Shown here: one piece after another, positions 10,911-22,909 of the stretch
How positions within the stretch are numbered: the stretch's first letter is position 1
Layout: the number at the start of each line of letters is the position of its first letter
Assembly (NCBI GenBank): GCA_008711295.1
Contig: VUYV01000179.1
Span: forward strand, 451,824-515,823
Length of the DNA stretch: 64,000 nt
Reading direction: 5' to 3'
From: Anarhynchus alexandrinus
Lineage: Eukaryota > Chordata > Aves > Charadriiformes > Charadriidae
Translations under genes and position numbers: made by a program
Notes under the pieces: model-generated
What the model was told of the DNA's origin: nothing
The model's input: only the letters and a program-made list of their open reading frames with translations
Database searches by the model: none

Positions 10911-11899
10911 GCTTTGAGGCCAGCTGTGCAGTAACACAGCTCACACAGTTACCTTCTGTCTTATTAATATTGCCTGGAGGGAATACAAATACTACAAAGG
11001 TGCATGACAGTATTTTTCCTGTTGCTCTACACACACTCTCAGTACCTTGTTTTGCCCAGGATCAGGATGAAATATTCAGAAATCAGGATTTGGGAGCCTA
11101 CCCATTTGTAAAAATTGAACATGCCTATACAAAGAAAAGTGCCACAGTAGTTCAGTGATCAATAGTTGAGATGAAAGAGCTTAGTGACATTTGAGATGCC
11201 CTCAAGTACCCTGTCTGATCTCCAGCTGCCAATCCAGAAAGACAGAGGAATCGTGTCAGCTCACACCAGTCAGCTCCACTTGGAAACCTCAGGCTCCATA
11301 CCAAGTCTTCACTGGCCCTACCAGCCATTGAGTGGGCAACTGAATTTAACCCTAAGATTTCTCTTTTAACTTTAGTAACTTAAATCAGTTGCTGAAAAAT
11401 AGTCCTTTAAAATGCCAGTGTCATATTTGTCAACTCCATTTAGATGGACTTAGGGTAACTTAATAGGAATTAAACATCTGTTAGGCAACTGAGTTGCATA
11501 AAATTTAGTAGTAGGATTCAGCTTGGTGTTTTAAATGCCTGAATATAGGAATCTACATCTGGACGCAATATGTGGGTTGGGTGATTACATTACATACAGT
11601 GTACCCTGGTAGAATACTCAGAGGGGATTAGAGAGCTACTCAGCTTACCCTGCAGTAGACGCTTACATTCATTCAGTCAGATGAACTTCTCTCTACATGT
11701 CAGTGGGTAAATCAATCAGGGGCTTGATAACATTGCAAAAACATCAGCTTCTGCTGTCATGTAAGATTTGCCAGAGTTCCTGAGGTGTTTTCTCAGGCTG
11801 GTAGATGTGATACCAAAAGTTGTCAAGGAAAACAGCTTCATTGCCTTCAGAAATAAGACTCTGTTAGAGTCCTGGCAAAGAAGAAAAATGGAATTTGTA

Positions 11900-11955
11900 T
11901 TTCTTCATTCTTCATTTCTTCATACTACATTTCTTCATTTCTTCATACTTTCATC
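11900..11955. repeat. Short degenerate tandem tract of TTTCTTCAT units
   Basis: Five or six copies of an 8-14 base unit (ttcttcat with variable 'act' or 'ttc' spacers). It reads through as F/L/H-rich codons in the plus-strand frame at 11768-11980, which is a by-product of the tract. Confidence 0.75.
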
Positions 11956-12334
11956 CATATGGGTGGATATATGGAAATAGTGATGCTCAAAGTTGATGGG
12001 ACCAGAACTTAGCTCCACTGACTTCAGCTAAAAATCTACTTTATACCAAGTAAACCTACAAAAACATGATATTCTCCTTCCCTCTCAAAAAATGTGAAAC
12101 TCAATAGAACTGAAAGAGGCTAAAATACAACCTTATATTTAGAATTTTTAGGACTACACTGTGGGTATCAGTAACACCTGGATACAATGCAAAGGACTAC
12201 ATGTAAAAGTGTATGGACACCAAAAACCACAATAGTCTGCCAACGGTACTGGTCTCCCTGGTACAGGCTTAGGCCAGCCTCCTTTGTGCTCTCCTTGAGG
12301 GCAATTTATTCTATAGCTTCAAGACAGTGCCTTC

Positions 12335-12438
12335 AACTCTTACTGAGGGTATAGGTGCCAGACACTGTTAGATACAGGACATTAATTTAGGGATAGATTT
12401 CTCAAAGTTATCTAAATTCAATTATTCTGTGATTCTGA
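12335..12438 (+). mobile_element. Possible very old CR1 3' tail
   Basis: The end 'aaattcaattattctgtgattctg' (12415-12438) resembles the decayed CR1 terminus seen at 1676-1691. The preceding 'ggtgccagacactgttagatacaggacat' is consistent with an old LINE 3' region, but no diagnostic ORF2 block is present. Confidence 0.3.
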
Positions 12439-15111
12439 AAATGGCATAGAGTTCAAAGCTCTCTTTTCTACAGCACTGTTTGATTCCCTCTCATTCATTC
12501 ATGCTGACCTTATTTATTATTATCTGAAACACTAATATGACTCCATATTCTTGGTTAAATCCATTGCTCGAACCACAACTAGCTGTATTTCTACATGACT
12601 ACATTAAGCAGAGTTCTCATTGAGTTAACCATTGGAATATAACAATCTGTAAAGCCATTACTAAAGGAGCAGCTGAGGAGTCAGGGCTGGAAAACAGAGC
12701 ACTTCTAGGTCAAGGAGCTGAAAGTGGATTATAGGAAAGTCGATGACCAAAGGAAAAAAGTTGCATTTCTGGCAGTGGATCTACCAACTACTCTTATAAT
12801 AAAGAATTTGGCAAAATTCTGTCATGATTCAGCTCCAAGCTGCATTTCACTGAAGATGATGCCAAAGGCAATGAAGATGGGAGGTTTCTATGGTTCTCAT
12901 TCTGAGGAGGATGTATCTCTTGTTACAGTCTCTCTCAATTACAAGGGAGCAGAAGATATCTGAGGACACCAACTTGAAGACATCAGTTTGCTACCCACCC
13001 TTGAAGTCCTGGGGGGGGAACTTCAAAAAGAAAGGCTTTCTCATGTGACCATTGAATAGAATTTATTTTAAGTATTTTTTAAATGTATAGGCACAGTTAA
13101 CATTAGTTTCGTTGTAGTGGCTTCAGCCTTTGGGGCGAATACAAACAGAAAAGTTACTTCCCTGGGTAGCCTGTCCAAAGTTTTATATCCCATTCTCAGC
13201 CACATGCTCAAAATAAACATGCTGGGTGTCTCAGCTGCAAAAAATATTACTGCTTTGAGAACAAGCAGTTCAGTAACCCCTCACGGGTCCTTCTTCCTGC
13301 TAATCAATTCCATTGCACATAAATCCAACTTTCAGTCTCCTGTCATACTGCCCAGTCCCCCATTGTCCCTGCAAATTCTAGTGGTAAAAACTCAACTGCA
13401 AACACATTTACCAAGTACTGCAAAAACTAGACACCATCCAAATAAATTTCCCTTGTCATTTGATCAGTGTTTTGCTTCAGGTAACAGGTTTCATAGAATT
13501 TCTTTTTGAGATGCTGTTCAAAAGCATCATATCACAGAACTGCGTGAGATGTAATCCACACTATTTCATCTTTGCATGTGATAAGGTACATTTCAGACTA
13601 CTGCACCATATCACTGCGTGGGGTATATTTTATAGCATTTTATCATATCGTTCAACATATGTATTTTAAAGACATTTATGTAGACATTTCATTCAGTATA
13701 AAGCATAGCTTTTTAGCAGCAGGTAAACTCTACAGGGGAAATATTTCAGAGTGTAAGCTTGAACACATGTGAAAGCACAGAAATACAATGCAGCACAAAT
13801 GAGGAAGGAACCTGAGAAAACTGTTAACCCCTCTGCAATATGTACAAATACAATATGTATTTCGCATGTTTGTCTACCAGAAATATCAAGTACAATAAAA
13901 ACTACAGCAGTTCTTTACAGTGGGTGTTCCGTTACAAAGCTCATGTGTCCTGGCTGTTTTTCCAGCATACACAAGCTGGGAGCATCCCATAAGGAAACAT
14001 TTTGGTTACTGGCAGTCCAGGTAACTTTTAGTCATCTCTCCAGCTTTCTAAAAAAAAATATAAAAAATTGGGTTTTTTTTCCCACTGATAAGGCTCTGCC
14101 ACCATGAGAAATGCCTACAAAGCTTTACTTTTCTTTTGCAAGTCCCAGCTGCCATAGCCCCAGAAGGCCAATATAGCTCACAGTACATAAACCATCTTAG
14201 CCCCATTCTGCCCAATTCCTGGTGAAAAAAAGCTATAAAAGTGACATTTCAAAACCGATGGAGAAAAATGTTCACATTTTTATTTTCTGATTTGCTTGAT
14301 GATCAGTACCATCTTTCATCTCTGAAGCACAACATCTCTCGACAGCACCTGGCTCAGCCGAGGGGAAGACAGTTTGCTTTCTGGAAATGTATGCATAGGT
14401 GTCTGCTTTTCATCCCTGGACACAACCCAGGCCAGCAACATAAGCAGATAAGCAAGCTTAGAAATCATACTCAAGTTCTCAAGTTCAAGGAAGAACCTTC
14501 TACTGCAGTGTTTCAACAACTTACCAGAATACAAACTGTGCTTAAATGCCACACAAATGAAAATATGAGTGGTTTTCAAATTTTGTTGAATTGTTTGTTT
14601 AGCTGCAGTATGCATTAAAACTTAATGGAAAGATAAATAACATGATAGAACTAGAGATAGAGAGCAATTTAAATTAAATATTTGTATATTTTCACTTAAA
14701 AATAAATAGTGGTTATGCTGAAATATGATCAGTTACGCTTTTATGAATGCTTTGAATAAAGTGTCTTATACAGGCTTATTTCCAAACACAGAAGAGGATT
14801 TTCACAGAGTAGAAAAAAATCGTAAAAGTAATTATGAACTAGTTCATGAAATACTCAGGAAATATCTTCTTAAATTTTGATGGAATATTACATAAAGATT
14901 AAAGAAGGTATTCCAGCCATAAGTTTAATAAAATATAAGATTAAGATCACAAAAATGGTCCCCATGAAATTATCTTGAAATACATCATGAACTATTTCAT
15001 TATATTGCATAGAATATTAATGAAATTTTATTCCTGAAAATTGTAATATTCATGAAGTTTCATAGAAATATTATCAAAATGTCAAACAAAGCATAAAAAA
15101 GTGATCACAGC

Positions 15112-15125
15112 CACACACACACACA
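15112..15125. repeat. (CA)7 microsatellite
   Basis: Seven CA units; short, simple sequence. Confidence 0.85.
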
Positions 15126-15789
15126 AAATTAGACATGAAAGTCACTTTTCCATACCTAAAAGATGTCCTTTAAGAGTACACTTCTTAAACTCGTATAAAT
15201 AGTATACTTGGATTTTCAAAGAGCTTTTGAAAACACTTTTCTTCAAAGGAAGCCAAGTTGTCATGGGATAAAAAGAAAAGCCCTCCCATGGATTAACTCC
15301 TGATTAATGAATAGGAAAAAAGGTAGGAAATAATTACAGTTTTCACAATGAAGGGAAGTTGCCAACATAATACCAAAGGATCTGTGCTAAAATCTGTGCC
15401 TTTTAATGTGTTCACAGGTAATCTAGAAAAAGATACAGACAGTGAGCTGACAAATGTTACTGATGATTCTTACTTAGTCAAAGGAGTAAAAGGGAAGGCT
15501 GACTGTAGGAATGGCAGGAGGACGTCACCATTTTGAGTGACTGAAAAATAAAAAATGAAATTAGATGTTGATGAATTAAAAGCTTTGTAGGAAAAAAACA
15601 GCCCAAAGTATGCCAATCAGAGTTTTATTAACACTCAAAACAGGTTATCTTAGAGTTATTTGAGATAGTTCTGAGGAAATATTACTTAATATGCAGCAGT
15701 AAGTCAAAAAGCAAAACAATGCCAGGTTATTGGGAAAGAAGTAGAAAATAAAAAAGAAAATGTTATTAAGCCACTGTGTAACTCCTGAG

Positions 15790-15890
15790 GAGTGGTCACA
15801 CCTTGAATACTACCTCTCCTTATGTCAAAAATCATGAAGTGAAACTAGAAAAGGTACAGAAAAGAAAGAAGCAAATGACCAAATGCGTAC
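15790..15890 (+). mobile_element. Ancient CR1 or L2-type LINE relic (ORF2)
   Basis: The block 'gtgaaactagaaaaggtac' followed by 'agaaaagaaagaagcaaatgacca' matches the LINE ORF2 motif normally coding [13 protein letters not shown] (the segment before the conserved C-terminal 'RLRELGLFSLEKRR' block in CR1). Upstream 'cacaccttgaatactacc' fits the matching 'cacctggagtactg' part. The rest is lost. Confidence 0.55.
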
Positions 15891-17699
15891 AGGCATACAG
15901 CAGCGTCTGTGCGAGAGATCAGCATGAGCAGGAGTTTAAACTTCGGAACGGAGCAATGGAAAGTGCTGTGGAGAGGGATCCTACAAATGCAGGATTTCCA
16001 TGTTGGTCCATTAACTAAAGTATGTCCATCGGGTAAGGATTTAAACTTAGCTGAAAATAAGGACAACCTCCTTTGAAAATTGGTACTTAGGAATTTCCCT
16101 GCTCCTCTGTATCAGTGACCCTCATCACTGATTCTCAGGATTATGCTCATTTTTGCAGTTGTTAAGCTGCTATCATCAGTGAAAATTTCTACATCATGTA
16201 CATGGTCAAATTTGTTGTTGTGTTATTTTTACCTGGAGAAAAAACAGTTTTTAAGTATTGCAACAGAAGCTATAGATCCAACATCTGGTCTTTATGGAGC
16301 GAGTTTGCAGAGCTGTAACTTCTGCAATGTCTCTCCTACACAGCATTCACACAACGTTATAAAAAATGGATCACCTCGTGAAAAATCTCTGCACACCACT
16401 GTTTAGGATTCTTTGAGCCTGGAGAAGGCAAAAGAAAGGGTAATTGCTTAGCTGATGCAAAACGAGGCTCAAGGCTACAATTATTTAAACAGTGCTGCCT
16501 GCTAGCCATGCCTTCAGCTACTAGGCAGAGCTGCTTTCCTTCCTTATATCAAGTAAACTTGCAAAGGACTGAATATATTAGGTATAAAAATGTGTCTTTT
16601 TCATTCTGAATAAAGTTGTAGTTACATAACTGATGAAAGAGTGAGTTTGTTTGGAAATGCTGCATACACAGTAGAGCATTTATTCATTATTAGAAACAAG
16701 CCTGAAAGCAATGTTTCGATCTTTCAGTTAACTCTCATTTTTACTTGCTTTTTTTTGGTAGATTTTCCTGTGTGGTGAGACTAACCATCTTTTAATCATC
16801 TTTGTGGAACTTCACTGGACTCACTCCGGTATGTCCGTGTGTCTCTGGTACTGGGAAGCCCAGCACTGGAGGCAGCAATCCAGGTGTATCTCACCAGTGC
16901 TTAGTAGAGGGGAAGGATCACCTCCTATCACCTGCTGACCAATTTTTTAAAAGGTTTTGTGTTATTGATCAGGATTCTTATGAATATAGAATTTATAAAT
17001 GGTTCTGGATCATTATCTAGACGCACATCAGCAACTAAAAACACTGTTTTCTTTGAAAGGAAGCTTTTTTATTCTGGAGTGCTTTCATAATTTGTTACTT
17101 TCTCTCCCCCCATTCTCTTCCCAATAAGTTTAACATATTTTTGAAAAGTGTATATTTTAAGAAATATAAAAGCACAGTTTTTCTTCTTTGGTATTAAGGA
17201 AGATAAATAGCACAGTACCATACAAAATGATGGGAACAGTATGAAATGACACAGTAGAGTAAGAGTCAACATGGTAACGTATTTGATTTACACACCTGAG
17301 TTGAAATGAGTGCTGACATGCAAAAACGAAAGGCTGAAAAACTCATACTGTTCATATGCTATCATCTGTAGTTATTTTGTGCTCTGGTACCACCTAGGAT
17401 TCTTATTGTGCAAGGTGCAGCCCAAATGAAACACAAAAGAGCACTCTGTGCTCCCAGATAACAGAGATCATGTTCATTTGCAATTTGAAACGTTCACTAT
17501 TTTCCAGAGGTAGTTTAAATCTGTATTTATTAGGGGATTTCTTGTAATACTTGTGGAATATGTAAAATCTTAATGTATGCAAAATAACTGATGATAAAGT
17601 GCATAAATTCTCTTTACTGCGATGTCTTTTATAACTGCAGTCAGTGACTCAACAGCTATTTTGAGACAAAGGGCAGGTATTCCAAATTTTCATAAAATT
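15891..17699. other. No recognised gene or repeat
   Basis: AT-rich, with short frames of 66-87 codons only. Nothing diagnostic seen. Confidence 0.45.
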
Positions 17700-17905
17700 T
17701 AAAGCTAAAAGAGGCAAAGGTACTAATATGATCATCTAGACTGACCTTTTTATCTTGGCCGAATCATTTCTCCCAGTGAGAGAACCCTGTACTGATTCCA
17801 AAGACTCGAGGTCAAATGAGAACATCTGTAGGAAGATATTCTGTACCATAAAAGTTATCTCCGCCTGGATTCTAACTTAGCTGTCAAAAAGGCATCTAGT
17901 ATAAG
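17700..17905 (-). mobile_element. Ancient CR1 LINE relic (3' part)
   Basis: Reverse-complement blocks in order: 'tatgatcatctagactgacct' (17726-17746), 'tcttggccgaatcatttctcccagt' (17753-17777), 'agaacatctgtaggaagatattct' region, then 'aaaaggcatctagtataag' (17885-17903). This order is that of an old amniote CR1 3' end ('gatcatctagtctgacctcctgtataacacaggcca..', '..aaggcatccagtcttgat'). Non-coding now. Confidence 0.7.
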
Positions 17906-19649
17906 CTACACAAACACGGGCTCTCTCTTACAATCAGTGAAGTACAGTAATTTGAAAATAGCTGTCTAGGCTTGATGGAATAAATCATCCAAGAAATATC
18001 CATTTTTCTAGATAACGAAATTTTTGAAGTCTAAAATTAGGTGAAATGCAGCCCTCCAAATATGAACATTTAGGGTTTTGTCCTCTGCATCCATAGTAAG
18101 GTAATTGATTATACCCCTCCACTGACTGAAATGGGGTAATGAATTCCCAAGCGTAACTTGGCTCCTAAGATAGGCTAGGTGGAAAGGTTCTCCCATCTCT
18201 TCGCATTTGAAGGCTTTCTGAAGATCACAGGCAGAAACTTTGTCAGAGCTGAAAAGGAAACCCGGGTTTTCTTTCCTGCACTCCCCTATACTACTTAAAG
18301 CTTTCCGAGGTGACATACCAGGATGCAGTTGTAACATTCTCAGTGGTTGGTCAGACACACAGATAGAAAAGTCAAGCTTCTGCTTCACAGCCAGACAAGT
18401 GGTTTTTGCAACCCAATGACTACCAGCAATTGTGCTTTACAAGGCAGTCTCTCCCAGTTTGCTTTCTATTTGCAGAGCAGGAACTGGAGCCATAATATGA
18501 TCCCACTGTTAAAAGTCTCTCCCCTCCCAGCTCCCAGCCCCAAGACTCCCAGGTAATATTTTACTCAAAATCATCCCACAATGATTTGCAGACTCCATAC
18601 TGTCATGCTCCAAACCTGACCACTACATAGAATCAACGAGCAGATGACACCACATATGTGTGAGGGAATACATTCAATATACGAGGTTAAAAATTAATTA
18701 AGGAAGTAGCTACCTAAGAAATGCATGCATACAGCCAGTTAAGCAACAAAAGCTACAAGTAAAGAAGGATCCACAGAACAGTTTGGGGTTGCTTGAGTAG
18801 TTGTAAGAGTGGAGTGGCTGGAAGGGGACGCCAGCATCTGCAATTGCTCTGGCACAGGCTGGCTATTAGAAGGACAAAGCTATCATATGACAGGGGAATC
18901 TTTTGAATTACTGCGATGCTGTCTGAGAAAATTCCATGGTTCTTTTGTTAAATACATGCTCTACTTTCATAGTGAGTCTTCAAGCTGAATACATAGTATG
19001 TGATTTCTTAAATTTTAAGAGTTGTGGGATAGGGCAACAGGAGGTATGGGGCAGTTTACAGAAATATTTTAATTAACACCTAACGGTGTCTGGAAACATT
19101 TCTTCCTTTTGTACAACTTCAGGCTTTAGTCCCTGAGATATTTTTTTTTTCTTTAAAGCATGAAACTTAAATAGTAGTAAAAATGTTAAAGCAGCCTAAA
19201 GAGAAAAGTGGTTTTGTGTTATAATCATTCCACTGAACACCTGTGAACTGTTGAGTTTAATTGGGTTACAGCTGGTGCTGACTCTGTGCTTGGAGAGAGG
19301 GAGAAATGTGTGTGAGGAGATGTTTAATGACTTATTTGCCATGTATTTACAGTGTGATGCCTTGATTGTTTCTAGCCATGCCCGCTGCTCCCACCTTCCA
19401 CTTTGGTCGCAGCAGATTAGAGCAGCCTGGACAGCAGACTAACAGTAACTTAGCTTGCATAAACATTCCCCAGTCTTTGCAAAACAAGGAATTTATTATA
19501 ATAATGACACTCATTTGTAGCTCGGAAGCTAAAATGGGTTGGGTGATTCTAGTGGAACATGAACAGGAGTTGAATTGCCACGTTAATTTTCCCTAGCCTC
19601 TTCAGACTGTAGCCTTCAATGATGGTAATTAAGGTAAAGGGTAACATGA
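17906..19649. other. No recognised gene or repeat
   Basis: Contains a minus-strand open frame of 126 codons (18008-18388) with no recognisable motif and no splice context that I can support. No young repeat. Confidence 0.45.
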
Positions 19650-20173
19650 CCCCACCTGGAGTACTAAGTCCAGCTCTGGGGCCCCCAACATAAGAAGAAC
19701 AGGGACCTGTTGGAGCAAGTCCAGAGGAGGGCCATGAAGACGATGAGAGGTATGAAACACCTCTCCTATGAAGACAGGCTGAGAGAGTTGGGGTTATTCA
19801 GCCTGGAGAAGAGAAGGCTCTGGGGAGATCTTATAGCAGCCTTCCAGTATCTAAAGGGGGCCTACAGGAAAGATGGGGAGGGACTATTTGTAGTGCGTAG
19901 TGACAGGGTGAGGCGTAATGGTTTTAAACTGAAAGAGGATAGATTTAGATTAGATATTAGGGAGAGATTCTATACTGTGAGGGTGGTGAGATACTGGAAG
20001 AGGTTGCCCAGAGAAGTTGTGGATGTCCCATCCCTGGAAGTGTTCATGGCCAGGTTGGGTGGGGCTTTAAGCAATCTGGTCTAGTGGAAAGTGTTCCTTG
20101 CCCATGGCAGGGGGGTTGGAACTAGATGATCTTCAAGGTCCCTTCCAACCCAAACCATTATATGATTCTATGT
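19650..20173 (+). mobile_element. Young-type CR1 LINE 3' end, 5'-truncated
   Basis: Begins inside ORF2 at 'acctggagtac' and runs to the terminal 'atgattctatg'. The frame at 19710-20084 (124 codons) is the ORF2 C-terminal tail with the hallmark blocks QVQRRAMKTMRGM, RLRELGLFSLEKRR and DLIAAFQYLKGAYRKDGEG, ending S-N-L-V and a stop. The 3' UTR holds 'ttggaactagatgatcttcaaggtcccttccaaccca'. In birds this domain order belongs to the CR1 ORF2 protein (endonuclease plus reverse transcriptase); only the tail after the reverse transcriptase is left, so the copy is dead. No clear target duplication is seen, as usual for CR1. Confidence 0.95.
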
Positions 20174-21715
20174 TTCAGTTATTCCCATGGGAGTGGACAG
20201 AGCTTATATGGTTCATACAATCAGTATGCAACAGGGAATGAGCATAATTTCAAAGCCTGCCTGGTACTGCCCACTTCCAGAGCCATAGTTGAGTGCAGCA
20301 CTATCAGACTTACTATCTTCAAACTCTTTACTCAGCTAGTGATTTCCCAGTATGTGGAAATGTTTTTTTATATGTTCCTATATGGACAGTTCTCTAGATC
20401 TGTAACAGATGATGGTCCTGAGAAAGTGCAGTCCAAAACCAGATGAATTTATTAATATGGTTCTGAAACTGGTATGTTCTATACCTATTCATAGTTTCCT
20501 TAAATTTGCAAGTATTTCTATATATAGTCTTAGCACTATCATAATTGTGTGAAAAAATCAGTGCTACACAGAATGTGAGTTTAGATAACCATCATGGACC
20601 TTCCGGATCTTAATGGAATACTAACAAAAGGTCTGCCAGAGGCTTTCAGTACATTAGCTGTATCAAAGAGTCAAGGCAATTGATACAGAAAGTCAGTAAG
20701 AAAGGACCAGCCTGAGAGGATGCTGAGAGGATATACCTTATCGTAACCATATATCACAGCTTTCAAAAGCCAAATCCATCATGTTCCTTGGCCAAAAATC
20801 TGAGTAATGATACAATGAAATAAGAGCTATTTGATTGCAGCAGAGATGTACAAAATATCTCACCATTACTCCTTTTATTTGTAACCATGAGAGATTTCAT
20901 AATGAGCTGCTTTGCTAATTATACTATGACACAGAGAAAAGGATTTTCTGAAATAGGCAGACCCCATGAGACATTTAGGAAGAAAGCTGACATGAAGTCT
21001 ACTGTAGTTTCAGTTTCTAAAATCATTTGAGGTCTGAGCCATTGTATGCAGAACACGCTACAGCAGAGTATCTTTCAAGTACAAGAACATTGTCACAATC
21101 TGCCAGTTTTAAAATGAAAAATAAAATGGCCCTCCTGGTAACTAGATGAACATCTAACATAGATGGAATTTCAATATATGTAGGAGATAATACTTATTCC
21201 TATTTTTGTTCAGAAATAGATTAAATCCTCACTTTGTCTTTGATTGCTCCTCCTGATTTGCTGCATTATTTCCACTTTCTCACTCTAAAGTTTTAACTGC
21301 CATTCAATTCAGTACTGAGATGAAATAGCCATAGATCAAGTTCTGATTGAATTATCGACCTTAATCATCATGAGTTAAAATTATCCATTCGTAGACTTAC
21401 ATACCATCTTAATCAGGAACTTGACACAACCAGCAGACAGAAATTGAATAAGCCAATATAGAGGCAGTTGGCTATGTCTTAAGCCATGTATGTTCCTGAA
21501 AACTCACTTATCTAAATGAAAATCTAGCACCTGGGAAGAGAGTGTGTCTATTTTATAAGTCTCTTTGGATAGCCTTGAGAACATTTGCATTCAGTTGCAG
21601 AACACATACAGCAATGAAACCATATGTGTTGAAATGCTGACACGTCTTCTCGTTGAAAACAAAATCTGTGTCTTTATCCTGACAGCAATCTCTAACTCTT
21701 TGTCCTTCACTACAG
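20174..21715. other. No recognised gene or repeat
   Basis: AT-rich spacer between two CR1 copies of opposite orientation. No frame above 106 codons. Confidence 0.45.
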
Positions 21716-21945
21716 CATCATAGGATGATTCAGGTTGGAAGGAACTTCAGAGGGTGTTTAGTCCAACCTCCTCCTCCAGTCTGAGGAGGTTTTTTGTTCC
21801 ACCTTATGTCTGTTGTCCCCCATCCTCCCACTGTATCTTCTCAATAAACTACCCACTGGTAGTGGAAGGCTGATATTAGGTCTCCCTGGAGTTTTGTCTT
21901 CTCGAGGCTGAACTGGCCTGTTCCCTCAGTCTCTCTTCATTGGTC
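21716..21945 (-). mobile_element. CR1 LINE 3' end (diverged subfamily)
   Basis: Starts with 'catcataggatgattcaggttggaaggaacttcag' (split 21716-21750) and 'gtttagtccaacctcctcc', the reverse complement of a CR1 3' UTR, and continues to the block 'tcgaggctgaactggcctgttccctcag' (21902-21930), which is the reverse of the ORF2 'LFSLEKRR..' region. At about 21945 the sequence jumps directly into the endonuclease part (next entry), so the reverse transcriptase region is missing. Confidence 0.85.
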
Positions 21946-22745
21946 TTTTTAATGCCAAAGCTACCATATGGGTAGCTGCCAAAACTACTTCATCCTCACT
22001 CAGTTTTTCCTCCCTAGTTAATAGCAGATCTAGCTACACATCCCTCCTGGCTGGCCCGTTCGGTACCTGCATTAGAAACTTATTCCTAACTAGCCCCAGA
22101 CATCTTCTTGACTGCTTGTGTCCTGCTGTGTTGTCCTTCCAGCAGATGTCAGGGAGGTTAAAGTCTCCCAAAAGAACAAGGTTCAGTGATCTAGAGCCTT
22201 CATTGAGTCATTTAAAGAAGGCTTTTAATCCTGACCTACCAATTCTCAACCAAATTGTCCTCTGTCCCAAAGAAGAGCTCCATATAGTCACCATCCACGT
22301 CTTCCTTGCCTGTCTTTCTTGAAGAGCTCATATTCACCCATTGAAACATTTGCCCAAGGCATCCCACCACATCTCAGTCATTTGAACAATGTCATAGCTC
22401 AGAGACCACAGGTGGAGCTCTAGATGCTCGTGCTTCTTTCTGAAGCCATGTGTCTTTGTGTATGTACACTTGTGGAGGATCTCCTTATGCCCCGTTTTGT
22501 CATTCCTGAGGTATCTCTTGTTCCAAACCTCCTGCATCTTCTGCTTTCCACCTCGATCTCTGCTACCTCACTTAAGTACAGTCATCATGTGCCTGCCCCA
22601 CTGTTCCTAGTTTAAATCTCCCCTTACTAGGCTAGGCAGCCAGTTGGCAAAGATCCCCTTGCCCCACTTTGTTGAGTGGATCTTCACTCATCAACCATCC
22701 TCGATCCTCAAAGAGAGTGCTGTATAGCAGAGTATCTCTGTTACA
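21946..22745 (-). mobile_element. CR1 relic: ORF1 esterase tail plus ORF2 endonuclease
   Basis: Minus-strand reading gives, in order: (1) at about 22745-22620 a decayed SGNH-esterase tail, with L-F-E-D-R-G-W-L-M aligned to the known CR1 'TLFKKPGLLGADG' region and N-K-V-G-Q-G next to the 'HLTKWGKG' region; (2) at 22470-22355 the start of the ORF2 endonuclease, C-T-Y-T-K-T-H (normally Y-T-N-A-R-S) and M-T-E-M-W-W-D (normally I-T-E-T-W-W-D); (3) at about 22170-22120 the clear endonuclease motif GDFNLPDICWKDNTAG; (4) at 22090-21960 N-K-F-L-M-Q-V and T-R-E-E-K. This is the 5' half of a CR1, rarely kept because most copies are 5'-truncated. Frameshifts and stops break it throughout. It adjoins the 3' end at 21945 without the reverse transcriptase. 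Confidence 0.75.
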
Positions 22746-22909
22746 ACACAGCCACAGTTTCTTGCAAGATATATCTTCTGCACTGCAATGGAACTTCTGT
22801 GAAAAAGAGTGGATGAGTCTGAGCTTTGAAACTCAGCCCTGCAAGAGTAAAGGAAAGATCATGAAGTTAGTCTGTCTAAGAACTTGATAATTAAGGTTTT
22901 CATCCATAA
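22746..22909. other. Spacer between two minus-strand CR1 segments
   Basis: Could be further, unrecognisable ORF1 sequence of the element at 21946-22745, or host DNA into which the next CR1 inserted. No motif seen. Confidence 0.35.

Larger units (their letters stand above)
10911..15789. other. No confident gene; weak repeat traces
   Basis: Contains a TTTCTTCAT-type short tandem tract at 11900-11955, a possible very old CR1 tail at about 12335-12438 ending 'aattattctgtgattct', a G8 run near 13011, and a (CA)7 tract at 15112-15125. Open frames at 13117-13509 (130 codons), 14241-14618 plus, 14316-14615 minus and 12724-12963 show no known domain and lie within the range expected by chance across six frames. 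Confidence 0.45.

Noticed and set aside
13117..13509. 130-codon plus-strand frame
   Set aside because: No recognisable domain, signal peptide or splice context; length is within chance across six frames of 64 kb.
14241..14618. 125-codon plus frame with a 99-codon minus frame opposite
   Set aside because: Two-strand openness is noted, but there is no acceptor, donor, polyadenylation signal or known motif.
18008..18388. 126-codon minus-strand frame
   Set aside because: No motif or supporting signal. It overlaps no repeat, but nothing supports translation.
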